Source: Haloarculaceae archaeon
GTDB taxonomy: Archaea; Halobacteriota; Halobacteria; Halobacteriales; Haloarculaceae
DNA length: 13,387 nucleotides
Assembly: GCA_018609945.1 (NCBI GenBank)
Contig: JAHENO010000292.1
Location: forward strand, 1 to 13,387
Direction of reading: 5' to 3'
Part shown: positions 5,674 through 13,277 of the stretch, one piece after another
Layout: each line of letters opens with the position of its first letter
Numbering within the stretch: the first letter of the stretch is position 1
The notes under the pieces: model-generated
Database searches by the model: none
What the model saw: the letters and a program-made list of their open reading frames with translations, nothing else
Told to the model about the DNA's origin: nothing
Made by a program: the position numbers and the translations under genes

Positions 5674-6558
5674 TCAGCCGAGCCACGGGACGCGCTGCCA
5701 GTGTTCGGACTGGACGAGGACGACGCCGGCCAGAACGAGCACGCCCCCGGCGACGACGACCGGTGTGAGCACTTCCCCCAGAAGGACGACACCCAGGATG
5801 ACCGTCACCACCGGTTCGGAGGTCCCGAGGACGCTGGCCACGCTGGCCTCGACGCGGTCGAGACCGAGCACGTACAGGAAGAGTGGAACGGCGGTTCCCA
5901 GGACCGCGATGCCGAAAACCACCAGCCACTGGTCGGTCCCGCGCGGGACGACCAGCCGGCCGGAGGCGAGCCCGAACAGCAGGTACAAGAGAGTGGTCCC
6001 GACCAGTGCCGTCCCGGCCAGCACGTCGGCGTCGGTCGAGGACAGCGCGGCGCGACTCCCCGTGATGTAGCCGGCGTATCCCAGCGCCGCCACCAGGACC
6101 AGCGCAACCCCGACGAGGTCGATGCCGGCGACGTCGCCGCCGACGATGAGCGCCACGCCGGCAAGCGAGGCCGCGAGCGCGACGAGTTTCCGCGCGGAGA
6201 GGGGTTCACCTAGCGCGACAGCCGAGATGACGTAGACGTAGATGGGGTAGGTGTAGAAGGTGATGCCGGCCACCCCCGCGGGAACGAAATCCAGCCCCCG
6301 GAAGAAAAACGCGGTGAAGGTCGCGTACAGCACCCCCAGCGCGAGCGCGACCCCGAGCTGTCGTCCCCGGAGGAGTCGGGCGCGCCCCCACAGCGCGAGA
6401 ATCACCCACAGCAGAACGGTACCGACGACGAAACGGAAGGTCAACAGGGAGGTGATGTTGAGACCGACGCGCGCTGCGAACTTGCCGAAGATGGCGAGCG
6501 TCCCGAACCCGGCCGACGCGACGAGGACCATCAGCGCGCCGACGGTCTGGCGGTTCAC
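5674..6558 (-). CDS. EamA/DMT-superfamily membrane transporter
   Basis: A 294-residue integral membrane protein with about ten hydrophobic helices, arranged as the two EamA repeats of the drug/metabolite transporter superfamily. Repeat one begins at VGALMVLVASAGFGTLAIFG; repeat two begins after ALLSS-like loop sequence around GTALVGTTLLYLLFGLAS and ends with SVLGTSEPVVTVILGVVLLG and GGVLVLAGVVLVQ. EamA proteins usually export amino acids, metabolites or small toxic compounds. The open frame runs far upstream, but that part is antisense to the F420 reductase gene. I chose the GTG at 6558 because it places the first helix at residue ~6 and gives the usual family length. A weak TATA-like GTTTACC lies about 25-30 bp upstream. 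It converges on the IclR-type gene and diverges from the F420 reductase gene; cargo is unknown. Confidence 0.85.
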   Translation of the reverse strand: MNRQTVGALMVLVASAGFGTLAIFGKFAARVGLNITSLLTFRFVVGTVLLWVILALWGRARLLRGRQLGVALALGVLYATFTAFFFRGLDFVPAGVAGITFYTYPIYVYVISAVALGEPLSARKLVALAASLAGVALIVGGDVAGIDLVGVALVLVAALGYAGYITGSRAALSSTDADVLAGTALVGTTLLYLLFGLASGRLVVPRGTDQWLVVFGIAVLGTAVPLFLYVLGLDRVEASVASVLGTSEPVVTVILGVVLLGEVLTPVVVAGGVLVLAGVVLVQSEHWQRVPWLG

Positions 6559-6628
6559 GTCCAGACCGAGGCAGGGGGATGTGGTAAACGGACCGATTGC
6601 GTCCTGCGGGTCGTCCCGAACGACAACG

Positions 6629-6634
6629 TTTATT
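6629..6634 (+). promoter_or_regulatory. TATA-like box for the F420 reductase gene
   Basis: TTTATT centred about 27 bp before the ATG at 6658, the usual spacing for a leaderless haloarchaeal transcript. Confidence 0.5.
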
Positions 6635-6657
6635 CGCGGTTCGGCCAACCCACGGGT

Positions 6658-7323
6658 ATGCAGATTGCTCTCCTCGGCGGCACGGGTGACATCGGCGAAG
6701 GCCTGGCACTGCGATGGGGTCACGACACCGACCACGACATCGTGGTGGGCTCGCGCGAGGCCGAGAAGGCAGAGGGAAAGGCGGACGAATACAACGCGGA
6801 ACTGGCCGACCGCGGCGTCGACGCGGCCATCGCGGGCCGGGAGAACCCGGAGGCGGCCGCCGACGCCGACGTGGTCGTCCTCTCGGTGCCGGCCTACTAC
6901 CTCGCAGACACGATCGACGCCGTCGCCGGGAACCTCGACGGGTCGGTCCTCGTCTCGCCGGCGGTCGGCATGAAACGCGACGGGGCGGGGATGCACTACA
7001 ACCCCCCCGGGGTGGGGAGCGTCACACAACTGGCCGCCAAATCGGCCCCCGACGACGTACCCGTGGTGGGCGCGTTCCACAACCTCGCGGCCGGCCGGCT
7101 GGCCGACCTCGACGCCGACCTCGAGTGGGACGTCCCCGTCGTGGCGGACGACGCGGACGCGAAAAGCACGGTCCTGGACCTGGCCGAGGATATCGACGGC
7201 CTGCGGGCGCTGGACGCCGGCGGGCTCTCGAACGCCGCCGAGGTCGAATCGCTGACGCCACTCCTGATCAACGTCGCTGCGAACAACGACGGGCTGCACG
7301 ACCTCGGTGTGAAGTTCTGGTGA
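6658..7323 (+). CDS. npdG: F420-dependent NADP reductase (F420H2:NADP+ oxidoreductase)
   Basis: A 221-residue cytosolic enzyme that passes hydride between coenzyme F420 and NADP. The N-terminal Rossmann motif is MQIALLGGTGDIGEGLALRW, followed by the NADP 2'-phosphate contact GSREAEKA (S32, R33) expected of this family. VLSVPAYYLADTI, SPAVGMKRDG and GAFHNLAAGRL are further family-like segments, and the protein ends with SLTPLLINVAANN before a short tail. Length and order match archaeal Fno/NpdG proteins. It has its own promoter and stands alone, diverging from the EamA gene and lying 103 bp before the ECF transporter genes. F420 use supports an archaeal (or actinobacterial) host. The direction in haloarchaea is not settled by sequence. 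Confidence 0.88.
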   Translation: MQIALLGGTGDIGEGLALRWGHDTDHDIVVGSREAEKAEGKADEYNAELADRGVDAAIAGRENPEAAADADVVVLSVPAYYLADTIDAVAGNLDGSVLVSPAVGMKRDGAGMHYNPPGVGSVTQLAAKSAPDDVPVVGAFHNLAAGRLADLDADLEWDVPVVADDADAKSTVLDLAEDIDGLRALDAGGLSNAAEVESLTPLLINVAANNDGLHDLGVKFW

Positions 7324-7390
7324 CATATCGAGCGGAGGAGTCCGGCGCCAGCGGCGAGAGCAGTCACGAGCCGCCGGATCCGTGTGATCA

Positions 7391-7400
7391 ATATTTATAA
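7391..7400 (+). promoter_or_regulatory. TATA-like box for the ECF transporter genes
   Basis: ATATTTATAA centred about 31 bp before the ATG at 7427. It is the only AT-rich stretch in the 103-bp spacer and probably drives the S-A-T transporter genes. Confidence 0.55.
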
Positions 7401-7426
7401 CGTGGTGCTGAGACGTTCCGTCTGGT

Positions 7427-8275
7427 ATGCGCGAACTGTTCACCATGTGGCGGAACACGCGGATGATCATGCTGGTAGCGGTGGTCGCGGCGGTGTACGC
7501 CGCCGTACTGATCCCGTTCAAGGCACTGACGATCATCCCGGGCATCACGTCGGTTCGGCCGGCGAACGTGTTCCCGGTGATATTCAGCCTGATGTTCGGC
7601 CCCGCGGCGGCGTGGGGCTCGGCCATCGGGAACCTCATCGGCGACGTGTTCGGCGGGACGCTGGGCCCGGGCAGCGCCTTCGGGTTCGTCGGGAACTTCT
7701 TTTTCGGCCTGGTCGGGTACAAGCTCTGGGGCAACCTCGGCGTGCTCTCGACGGGCGAGGAGCCCGACATGCGCTCTGGCGGTCAGCTCGTCGAGTATCT
7801 CGCCGTGACCGTCGTGGCCTCGACCATCACTGCCGGCATCATCGCCTGGGGACTGGAGGTGCTCGGACTCTTTCCCTTCTCGGTGCTGGGAACCATCATC
7901 ACGATCAACAACCTGCTGGCGGCGGCCATCCTCGGCCCGCCGCTGCTGTATCTGGTCTATCCCCGCATCAAGGAGATGGGGCTCCTGTATCCGGACGTGA
8001 TGAGTGCCAGCGACTTGCCCGACGTCGGCTCCTCGCGCCAGCAACTCGCCGCGCTGGGCATCGCGGCAGTCTCGGTCGTGTGGGTCGTCCTGGGCGTCGC
8101 CATCAGCGTCGGCGTCCAGGGCGTCCAGTTCGGTGCCGCGCCGGGCGTCGATGTCGCACCCGGAACCGGCGGAGCGACGACACAGATCGCGCTGGGTGCG
8201 GTGGCGTTCCTCGTCGTCCTCGTCCTGACGGCCATCTCCGGCGAGCGCCTCTCGGAGATGCTCGGGCGGCGGTAA
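7427..8275 (+). CDS. ECF transporter S component (substrate-binding membrane subunit)
   Basis: A 282-residue membrane protein with about six hydrophobic segments. The first helix (residues ~14-32) is followed by a conserved-looking ligand-side stretch SVRPANVFPVIFSLMFGPAA and GSAIGNLIGDVFGGTLGPGS. This combination of an Arg-Pro, small residues and GNLIGD is typical of substrate-capturing S components of energy-coupling-factor transporters. Later helices lie near residues 120-142, 145-180, 203-228 and 250-272. Linked ATPase and EcfT genes confirm the assignment. It may be related to QueT-like or other vitamin S components, but I cannot assign the vitamin or metal from sequence. There are no biosynthesis genes beside it to help and no visible riboswitch in the upstream 103 bp. 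Confidence 0.8.
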   Translation: MRELFTMWRNTRMIMLVAVVAAVYAAVLIPFKALTIIPGITSVRPANVFPVIFSLMFGPAAAWGSAIGNLIGDVFGGTLGPGSAFGFVGNFFFGLVGYKLWGNLGVLSTGEEPDMRSGGQLVEYLAVTVVASTITAGIIAWGLEVLGLFPFSVLGTIITINNLLAAAILGPPLLYLVYPRIKEMGLLYPDVMSASDLPDVGSSRQQLAALGIAAVSVVWVVLGVAISVGVQGVQFGAAPGVDVAPGTGGATTQIALGAVAFLVVLVLTAISGERLSEMLGRR

Positions 8276-8328
8276 CCGCTCCCGGCAATGGCAAACCCTT
8301 ACAACCGTCGCGCCAGTCGAGCCGGTAG

Positions 8329-10263
8329 ATGAGCGGCGACGCCGACGGGATCGCAGCCAGACTGCGCGACGTCGTTTTCTCGTACGACCGCGACGCCGAC
8401 CTACCGGACGGACCAACGGACGCCGAAAGCGCGGACGCGGCGGCCGACTACGACCCGGATGCCAGGGGTGGCGCGGTGCTCCGGGGCGTCGACCTCGACG
8501 TCTACCGCGGGGAGGTGGTGGTCGTGATGGGCGCGAGCGGCGGGGGCAAATCGACGCTGTTGCGCACGCTCAACGCCCTGATACCCGGATTTATCCGCGG
8601 GACCTTTCGCGGCGAGGTGGACGTTCTGGGGTACGACGCCACGACCGCCGAGACGAGCGACATGGCCGAGCGCGTCGGGATGGTCCTCCAGGACTACGAG
8701 GCCCAGCTGTTCGGGACCAGCGTCGAGGCCGAAGTCGCCTTCGGCCCCGAGAACCTCGCAGTCCCGGTCGACGAAATCGCGCCCCGTATCGATCGGGCAC
8801 TGGCCTTCGCCGGCCTCTCGGACCTCGACCGGCGGCGGGAGCCCTCGGGGCTGTCCGGCGGACAGAAACAGCGGCTCGTCTTCGCGGGTGTCCTCGCGAT
8901 GCACCCCGAATTCGTCATCCTCGACGAGCCCACGAGCGACCTCGATCCGGGCGGGACGCGGGACGTCCTCGAGATCGTCTCCTCGCTCACCGACGACGAT
9001 CCCTTCGGTGACCTCGACACTGGCACTGATGGGGCCGGGAGCTGGGAGGGCCCCGAGACGATCGTCCTGGTCACCCACAAGATCGAGGAGGCGCTGCTGG
9101 CCGACCGGGCGGTCCTCCTGCGCGAGGGGCAGGTCTACCGCGACGGACCGATCGAGGAGGTGTTCACCGACGTCGAGGCGCTCCGGTCGTCCCGGGTCGC
9201 GCTCCCGCCGGTGGTCGATGTCTTCGACCGCCTCGGGCTCGCCGACCCGCCGCTCACCGTCGAGGCCGCGGTTGAGCGGGTCCGGGACCCGGAGCTGGAA
9301 TGGTCGCCACCCGGCCCGGAGGCCGCGGGACACGCACCCGCAGGTACCGGCGATTCGTCCGGGGAGATCGAGTTCGAACTGGCGGACGTCGTCTACGAGT
9401 ACGACACCGACCGGGGACCGGTCCGGGCGGTCGACGGCGTGTCCCTGGCGATTGAACGCGGGGAAACAGTCGCCATCGTCGGCCACAACGGCAGCGGGAA
9501 GACGACGCTGGCCAAGCACCTCAACGGCCTGTTCGACCCCGACCAGGGGGCCGTCCGCTGGCGCGGCGAGGACCTGCGCGGCCTCTCGATGTCCGAGATC
9601 GGTCGCCAGGTCGGGTTCGTCTTCCAGAACCCCGACCACCAGATCTTCGAGCGGACCGTCCGCGACGAGGTGGCCTTCGGTCCCGAGAACTTCGGTCTCG
9701 CGGGCGAGGAACTCGACCGGCGCGTCACCGAAGCCATCGAGACGGTCGAACTCGACGGGCTCGAAGAGGCCGACCCGTTCAACCTCTCGAAGGGACAGCG
9801 CCAGCGGGTCGCACTCGCGAGTATCCTGGCGACGGAGCCGGAGGTCATCATCTTCGACGAGCCGACCACCGGCCTCGACGCCACCCAGCAGGCCCGCTTC
9901 ATGGACCTGGTCGCCCGGCTCAACCGCGAGGAAGGGCTGACGGTGGTGATGGTCACCCACGACATGGGGTCGGTGGCCTACTATGCACCCCGGACAGTCG
10001 TCATGGAAGAGGGCCGTGTCGTTGCGGACGCCCCGACGAGAGAGGTCTTCGCCGACGAGGCGAGTCTTGCGGAGTGGCAACTCCGGCCACCCCAGCCCGT
10101 CGCGCTGTCGAACGCGCTCTCGCGGACGTTCGGGCGGGACGACGCCCTCCCGGCTCTGTCCGTCGGTGAGGTCGTCGAGAGCCTCGGCGGGGCCGCCGCC
10201 GGACCGGGGGACCGCCGCCGTGGAACGGACGACACAGCCACCGAGGACGGTGGTCGGTCGTGA
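8329..10263 (+). CDS. Fused double ECF transporter ATPase (EcfA1-EcfA2)
   Basis: A 644-residue cytosolic protein containing two complete ABC ATPase domains that energise the ECF transporter. Domain one: Walker A GASGGGKST (68-76), signature LSGGQKQR (175-182), Walker B FVILDE (195-200), switch His 250. Domain two: Walker A GHNGSGKTT (385-393), signature LSKGQRQR (486-493), Walker B VIIFDE (506-511), His 544. Both sites keep the catalytic glutamate, so both should be active. Many ECF systems use two separate ATPases; here they are one chain joined by an acidic linker (about 310-345). Domain one has an acidic insertion (about 20-47), and the last ~70 residues form a tail. It starts 53 bp after the S-component gene and overlaps EcfT by 4 bases. 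Confidence 0.92.
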   Translation: MSGDADGIAARLRDVVFSYDRDADLPDGPTDAESADAAADYDPDARGGAVLRGVDLDVYRGEVVVVMGASGGGKSTLLRTLNALIPGFIRGTFRGEVDVLGYDATTAETSDMAERVGMVLQDYEAQLFGTSVEAEVAFGPENLAVPVDEIAPRIDRALAFAGLSDLDRRREPSGLSGGQKQRLVFAGVLAMHPEFVILDEPTSDLDPGGTRDVLEIVSSLTDDDPFGDLDTGTDGAGSWEGPETIVLVTHKIEEALLADRAVLLREGQVYRDGPIEEVFTDVEALRSSRVALPPVVDVFDRLGLADPPLTVEAAVERVRDPELEWSPPGPEAAGHAPAGTGDSSGEIEFELADVVYEYDTDRGPVRAVDGVSLAIERGETVAIVGHNGSGKTTLAKHLNGLFDPDQGAVRWRGEDLRGLSMSEIGRQVGFVFQNPDHQIFERTVRDEVAFGPENFGLAGEELDRRVTEAIETVELDGLEEADPFNLSKGQRQRVALASILATEPEVIIFDEPTTGLDATQQARFMDLVARLNREEGLTVVMVTHDMGSVAYYAPRTVVMEEGRVVADAPTREVFADEASLAEWQLRPPQPVALSNALSRTFGRDDALPALSVGEVVESLGGAAAGPGDRRRGTDDTATEDGGRS

Positions 10264-11042
10264 GCGCGCCGACGCTGTACGTCGACCGGGATACCTTCCT
10301 TCACGGACTGGACCCGCGAGCGAAGGTCGTCCTCGTGGTGGGACTGTTCGTCGCCGCGTACGTCTTCACCGACCCTCTCTTCGTTGCCGTGCCCTTCGCG
10401 GTCGCGCTGCTGGCGCTGACGTACGCCGGCGGTCTCCGGAACCTGCTCCGGTTGTGGTTCGTCCTCGTGATGCTGTTCCTCGTGGGATTCGTCGTCTGGC
10501 CAGCCTACGCACCCCCACGCGGCCCGGTCGTCCTCGCGACCCCGGTGCTGACGATCACCGAACACCAGTTCCTGTTCGCGCTGGGCCGCAGCACCCGGAT
10601 CATCGCCTTCATCGTCGCGGGGTTCGCGTTCATCACCACCACCTCCAACGAGGAGATCGTCCAGGGGATGCGCGGGTTCAAACTCCCCTTCGCGTTCTGT
10701 TTCGCCGTCGGGACCGCGCTCCGACTGTTCCCGACCTTCCTCGGCGCGACTGGGACGGTCAAACAGGCCCAGGAGGCCCGCGGGCTGGACCTCTCGGAGG
10801 GCGGCCCCATCCAGCGCATCCGCAACTACGTGCCGCTGCTGATTCCGGTGTTGATGACCGCTATCCGGCAGGTCAACACCCAGGCGATGGCGCTGGAGGC
10901 CCGCGGATTCGACGCCGGGCGCGGGCGCACCTTCTACGCACAGAAATCCTTCGGGGCCGCCGACTGGATCGCGACGATCGCGGGTGTGGTCGTGGCCGTC
11001 GGAACCATCGCCGCACGGTTGCTCGGCATTGGAGTGCTCTAG
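10260..11042 (+). CDS. ecfT: ECF transporter transmembrane coupling protein EcfT
   Basis: A 260-residue membrane protein that couples the ATPases to the S component. It has hydrophobic helices at about 22-36, 40-57, 63-80, 112-127, 143-163 and 236-256. The two EcfT signature Ala-Arg-Gly motifs are in QEARGLDLSEGG (171-182) and LEARGFDAGRGRTFY (212-226); these lie on the coupling helices that contact the ATPases. The GTG start at 10260 shares GTGA with the ATPase stop, so the two are translationally coupled. The TAG stop is shared, on opposite strands, with the convergent adenosylhomocysteinase fragment. Together with the two genes before it, a complete S-A-A-T transporter is encoded. Confidence 0.9.
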   Translation: MSAPTLYVDRDTFLHGLDPRAKVVLVVGLFVAAYVFTDPLFVAVPFAVALLALTYAGGLRNLLRLWFVLVMLFLVGFVVWPAYAPPRGPVVLATPVLTITEHQFLFALGRSTRIIAFIVAGFAFITTTSNEEIVQGMRGFKLPFAFCFAVGTALRLFPTFLGATGTVKQAQEARGLDLSEGGPIQRIRNYVPLLIPVLMTAIRQVNTQAMALEARGFDAGRGRTFYAQKSFGAADWIATIAGVVVAVGTIAARLLGIGVL

Positions 11043-11773
11043 AAACTGCTGTCGGGGTGTTCCCACTCCTCGTAGTAGGCCTGCTGGCTCTCTGTGAGAT
11101 CCTCGGTCGAGAGCCCGAGCGTCTCCAGTTTCCGCGCGGCAACCTCGCGGTCCAGTCGGTCAGGGATTCCGTAGAGGCCCGGGTCCAGTCCGGGGTCGTC
11201 GACGAGCATATCGTAGGCCGCGACGAACATCATCGCGAAGGTGGTGTCCATGACCTCGGCGGGGTGGCCCTGGCTGTAGGGACCGGTGAGATTCACGAGA
11301 CGGCCCGCCGCCAGCAGGTTCAGCCGGCGGCCGTCGGGCATGTGATACCGCGTGACGCCTTCCTTGGGATGGGTGATCTCGGCGGCCATCTCCTCGAGGG
11401 CGTCGATATCGATCTCGACGTCGAAGTGCCCCGAGTTCGCCAGCACCGCGCCGTCGGCCATGCGCTCGAAGTGCTCGGCGCGCATCACCTCCCGGTTCCC
11501 GGTCGCGGAGATGAACACGTCGCCGGCCTCGGCGGCCTCGGTCATGTCCATCACGCGGTGGCCGTCCATGTGGGCTTCGAGGGCCTTGCGCGGGTCCACC
11601 TCGGTGACGATGGTCTTCGCGCCCATCCCGCGTGCCTTCCGGGCGATGCCCCGGCCACAGTAGCCGTACCCACAGACGACGACGTCCCGGCCCGAGAGGA
11701 TAGCGTTGGTCGTGATGGTGACGTTCGAAAGCGTCGACTCGCCCGTCCCGTGAACGTTGTCGAAGAAGTGTTT
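11039..11773 (-). pseudogene. ahcY: Adenosylhomocysteinase, C-terminal fragment (5'-truncated)
   Basis: The fragment covers the C-terminal ~245 residues of S-adenosylhomocysteine hydrolase, an NAD-dependent enzyme that clears the product of SAM-dependent methylation. Visible are HFFDNVHGTGESTLSN (the FDN-GT-ES stretch), the NAD-binding VVVCGYGYCGRG, FISATGNREVM, and VNLTGPYSQGHPAEVMDTTF near the end. The family is over 400 residues, and the N-terminal substrate domain is missing. Family-like sequence stops at about 11773 (KHFFDN), exactly where an inverted repeat and then an integrase gene begin. Upstream in-frame residues (QTQ, RTS) do not fit the family. The lysine codon there is AAA, unusual in this GC-rich gene. 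The first in-frame ATG is at 11626, after the NAD motif, so no active enzyme is expected from this piece. Confidence 0.85.
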
Positions 11774-11798
11774 ATCCTGGGTTTGACGTGTGGATAAA
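11771..11798. promoter_or_regulatory. Inverted-repeat candidate recombination (att) core
   Basis: TTTATCC (11771-11777) and GGATAAA (11792-11798) are perfect 7-bp inverted arms around 14 bases. Read as 10-8-10, this has the layout of a tyrosine-recombinase core site. It lies exactly at the border between the ahcY fragment and the integrase gene. The right arm merges with the integrase TATA-like run. Assignment is inferred from position and symmetry. Confidence 0.45.
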
Positions 11799-11805
11799 AT
11801 ATATA
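11794..11805 (+). promoter_or_regulatory. TATA-like box of the integrase gene
   Basis: ATAAAATATATA is centred about 30 bp before the ATG at 11830, the expected spacing for a leaderless transcript. It also reads as AT-rich on the other strand and might drive the ahcY fragment. Confidence 0.6.
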
Positions 11806-11829
11806 GCGACAGAGGCAGTACGTCGGCCC

Positions 11830-13170
11830 ATGCCAGGGAACGACCCCGAACGGAAGTTGGCCGACGCCCGGCGACGGGTCCGCGAGAGCGACCTGCCCGA
11901 GGCGGACAAAGAACCGATTCTCGCGTACTCCAATACCGTGGACGAGCGCAAGCCCCAGGGCGAAGATCTCTCGGACCGCACGAATGCGACCTACACAGAC
12001 CACCTCCGCCGTATCGCCCGCCGCCGAGACGCGCCCCTGCTGGAGTGGGACACTAAGGACGTGACCGATGTTTTCGCCTCGATGTCGAATGACTACGCCC
12101 CGCGTACGCTCGGGGCGTACCAGTCCGCCGCGAAGTCGTTCTACCGCCACACGAACGGCCACGCCGTCGACGCCGAGGAAATCGACATAGACAGTGCTGA
12201 GAGCCACGCCGTCGACCCCACCATCTTGCTTTCCGAGGGCGAGTTCTTCGCCCTCCGCGAGGCGGCAACGAACACCCGCGACCGCGCGCTCGTGGACCTG
12301 CTGGGGTATACCGGCCAGCGGGTCCGGGCCATCCAGACGCTCCGTGTGGGCGATGTGGAACCCCAAGCCGGCGAGTCTGGCAGGTACACGCTCAACGCCG
12401 ACGATGGCGGCCTCAAAGGCGCCGACCGGTCCATGAAACGGCGGCCACTCCTCGGCGCGAGACGGTCGGTGATAGACCTACTTAACAACCACCCGACAGG
12501 AGAGGACGACGACTATCTTATCACGTCTCTCCCGTCCGCCAGGAACGGGACACCCGGAGAAATGTTGAGCCAGACACAAATCAGACGGGTTCTGGAAAAA
12601 CTGGCCGACCGCGCCGGAATCGACACCAACGATACACCGACGAATCCCCACGCCTTCCGGCACTACGCGGCGACCGTAATGTACCGCGATTACGAGATGG
12701 CCCCGTCGACCATCAAGAAGCTCTTGGGACACGACGAGGACTCCAACGTCTTCGAGAAGACCTACAGACATCTCGGCGACGACGACGTGTCCCGTGAGGC
12801 CGAACAGGCTCTCGGGCTCGACACCGAGGACAACCGGTCCTGCCCGCCGGTCTGCCCCGACTGCCTCTCCCCACTCAAGGACGGGACGGAGCGGTGCGAA
12901 TGCGGGACCCACGTCGCCGACGAGGACGCCGGCGGAACGGCCGACCCCATCGACACCAGCGACCCCACCAATACGGACGCCATCGCCGAAGTGTTCGCGT
13001 CCGAGATGGACAGATTCATGGGCAACATCGGCTCCGAACTAGGCCTGGATCTGGGCCTCAGCGACGCCGAGCGCGCCGAGTATTCTGAGAACGTCGCCGC
13101 CAGGCTCCGCTCACTGCAAGCGGACCAGGGCGACATCAAGGTCGCCGACGACGCTGAGAGCGACCGCTAA
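11830..13170 (+). CDS. Tyrosine recombinase/integrase with C-terminal cysteine cluster
   Basis: A 446-residue site-specific recombinase. Residues ~46-115 are the N-terminal SAM-like core-binding domain (TNATYTDHLRRIARRRDAPL, APRTLGAYQSAAKSFYRHT). The catalytic domain (~130-325) shows Arg164 in GYTGQRVRAIQTLR, a probable Lys196, H274-A-F-R277 in NPHAFRHYAAT, H301 in KLLGHD, and the nucleophile Tyr312 in EKTYRHL. All are present, so it should be active. After the catalytic domain comes a cysteine cluster (C338, C342, C345, C356, C358) resembling a zinc ribbon, then an acidic ~80-residue tail. I chose the ATG at 11830 over earlier in-frame codons because of the TATA-like box ~30 bp upstream. It sits directly beside the broken ahcY gene, so it probably catalysed insertion there. 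The cargo of the element lies beyond the window. Confidence 0.88.
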   Translation: MPGNDPERKLADARRRVRESDLPEADKEPILAYSNTVDERKPQGEDLSDRTNATYTDHLRRIARRRDAPLLEWDTKDVTDVFASMSNDYAPRTLGAYQSAAKSFYRHTNGHAVDAEEIDIDSAESHAVDPTILLSEGEFFALREAATNTRDRALVDLLGYTGQRVRAIQTLRVGDVEPQAGESGRYTLNADDGGLKGADRSMKRRPLLGARRSVIDLLNNHPTGEDDDYLITSLPSARNGTPGEMLSQTQIRRVLEKLADRAGIDTNDTPTNPHAFRHYAATVMYRDYEMAPSTIKKLLGHDEDSNVFEKTYRHLGDDDVSREAEQALGLDTEDNRSCPPVCPDCLSPLKDGTERCECGTHVADEDAGGTADPIDTSDPTNTDAIAEVFASEMDRFMGNIGSELGLDLGLSDAERAEYSENVAARLRSLQADQGDIKVADDAESDR

Positions 13171-13194
13171 CAGACGCGAGAACCGGCGCCAATA

Positions 13195-13212
13195 CGGGCG
13201 AACGCACGCCCG
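13195..13212 (+). terminator. Hairpin after the integrase gene
   Basis: CGGGCG and CGCCCG are perfect 6-bp arms with a 6-base loop, 24 bases after the integrase stop. A pyrimidine-rich stretch (GTTCTTC) follows some bases later. It could be a terminator. The rest of 13171-13277 holds nothing else I can identify. Confidence 0.35.
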
Positions 13213-13277
13213 AGGCCGCAGTTCTTCACCGATCCGTAGGTGCGTTCAACTCCTGTGTGACGATTGTACGTCTCGTC

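Noticed and set aside
7324..7426. Riboswitch upstream of the ECF transporter
   Set aside because: The TATA-like box at 7391-7400 leaves only a few bases of leader, too short for an aptamer.
6559..7770. N-terminal ~400-codon extension of the EamA open frame
   Set aside because: It is antisense to the F420 reductase and S-component genes and shows no domain; the transporter fold begins at the GTG at 6558.
8401..10080. 559-codon minus-strand frame opposite the double ATPase
   Set aside because: Shadow frame; the plus strand carries two full sets of ABC motifs.
11039..11626. Treating the ATG at 11626 as the true start of a short ahcY-like gene
   Set aside because: Family sequence continues in frame upstream through the NAD-binding motif to about 11773, so this ATG is internal; the gene is truncated, not short.
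9983..11797. 604-codon plus-strand frame spanning the end of the ATPase, EcfT and the ahcY fragment
   Set aside because: It crosses three recognised genes out of frame and has no family-like sequence.
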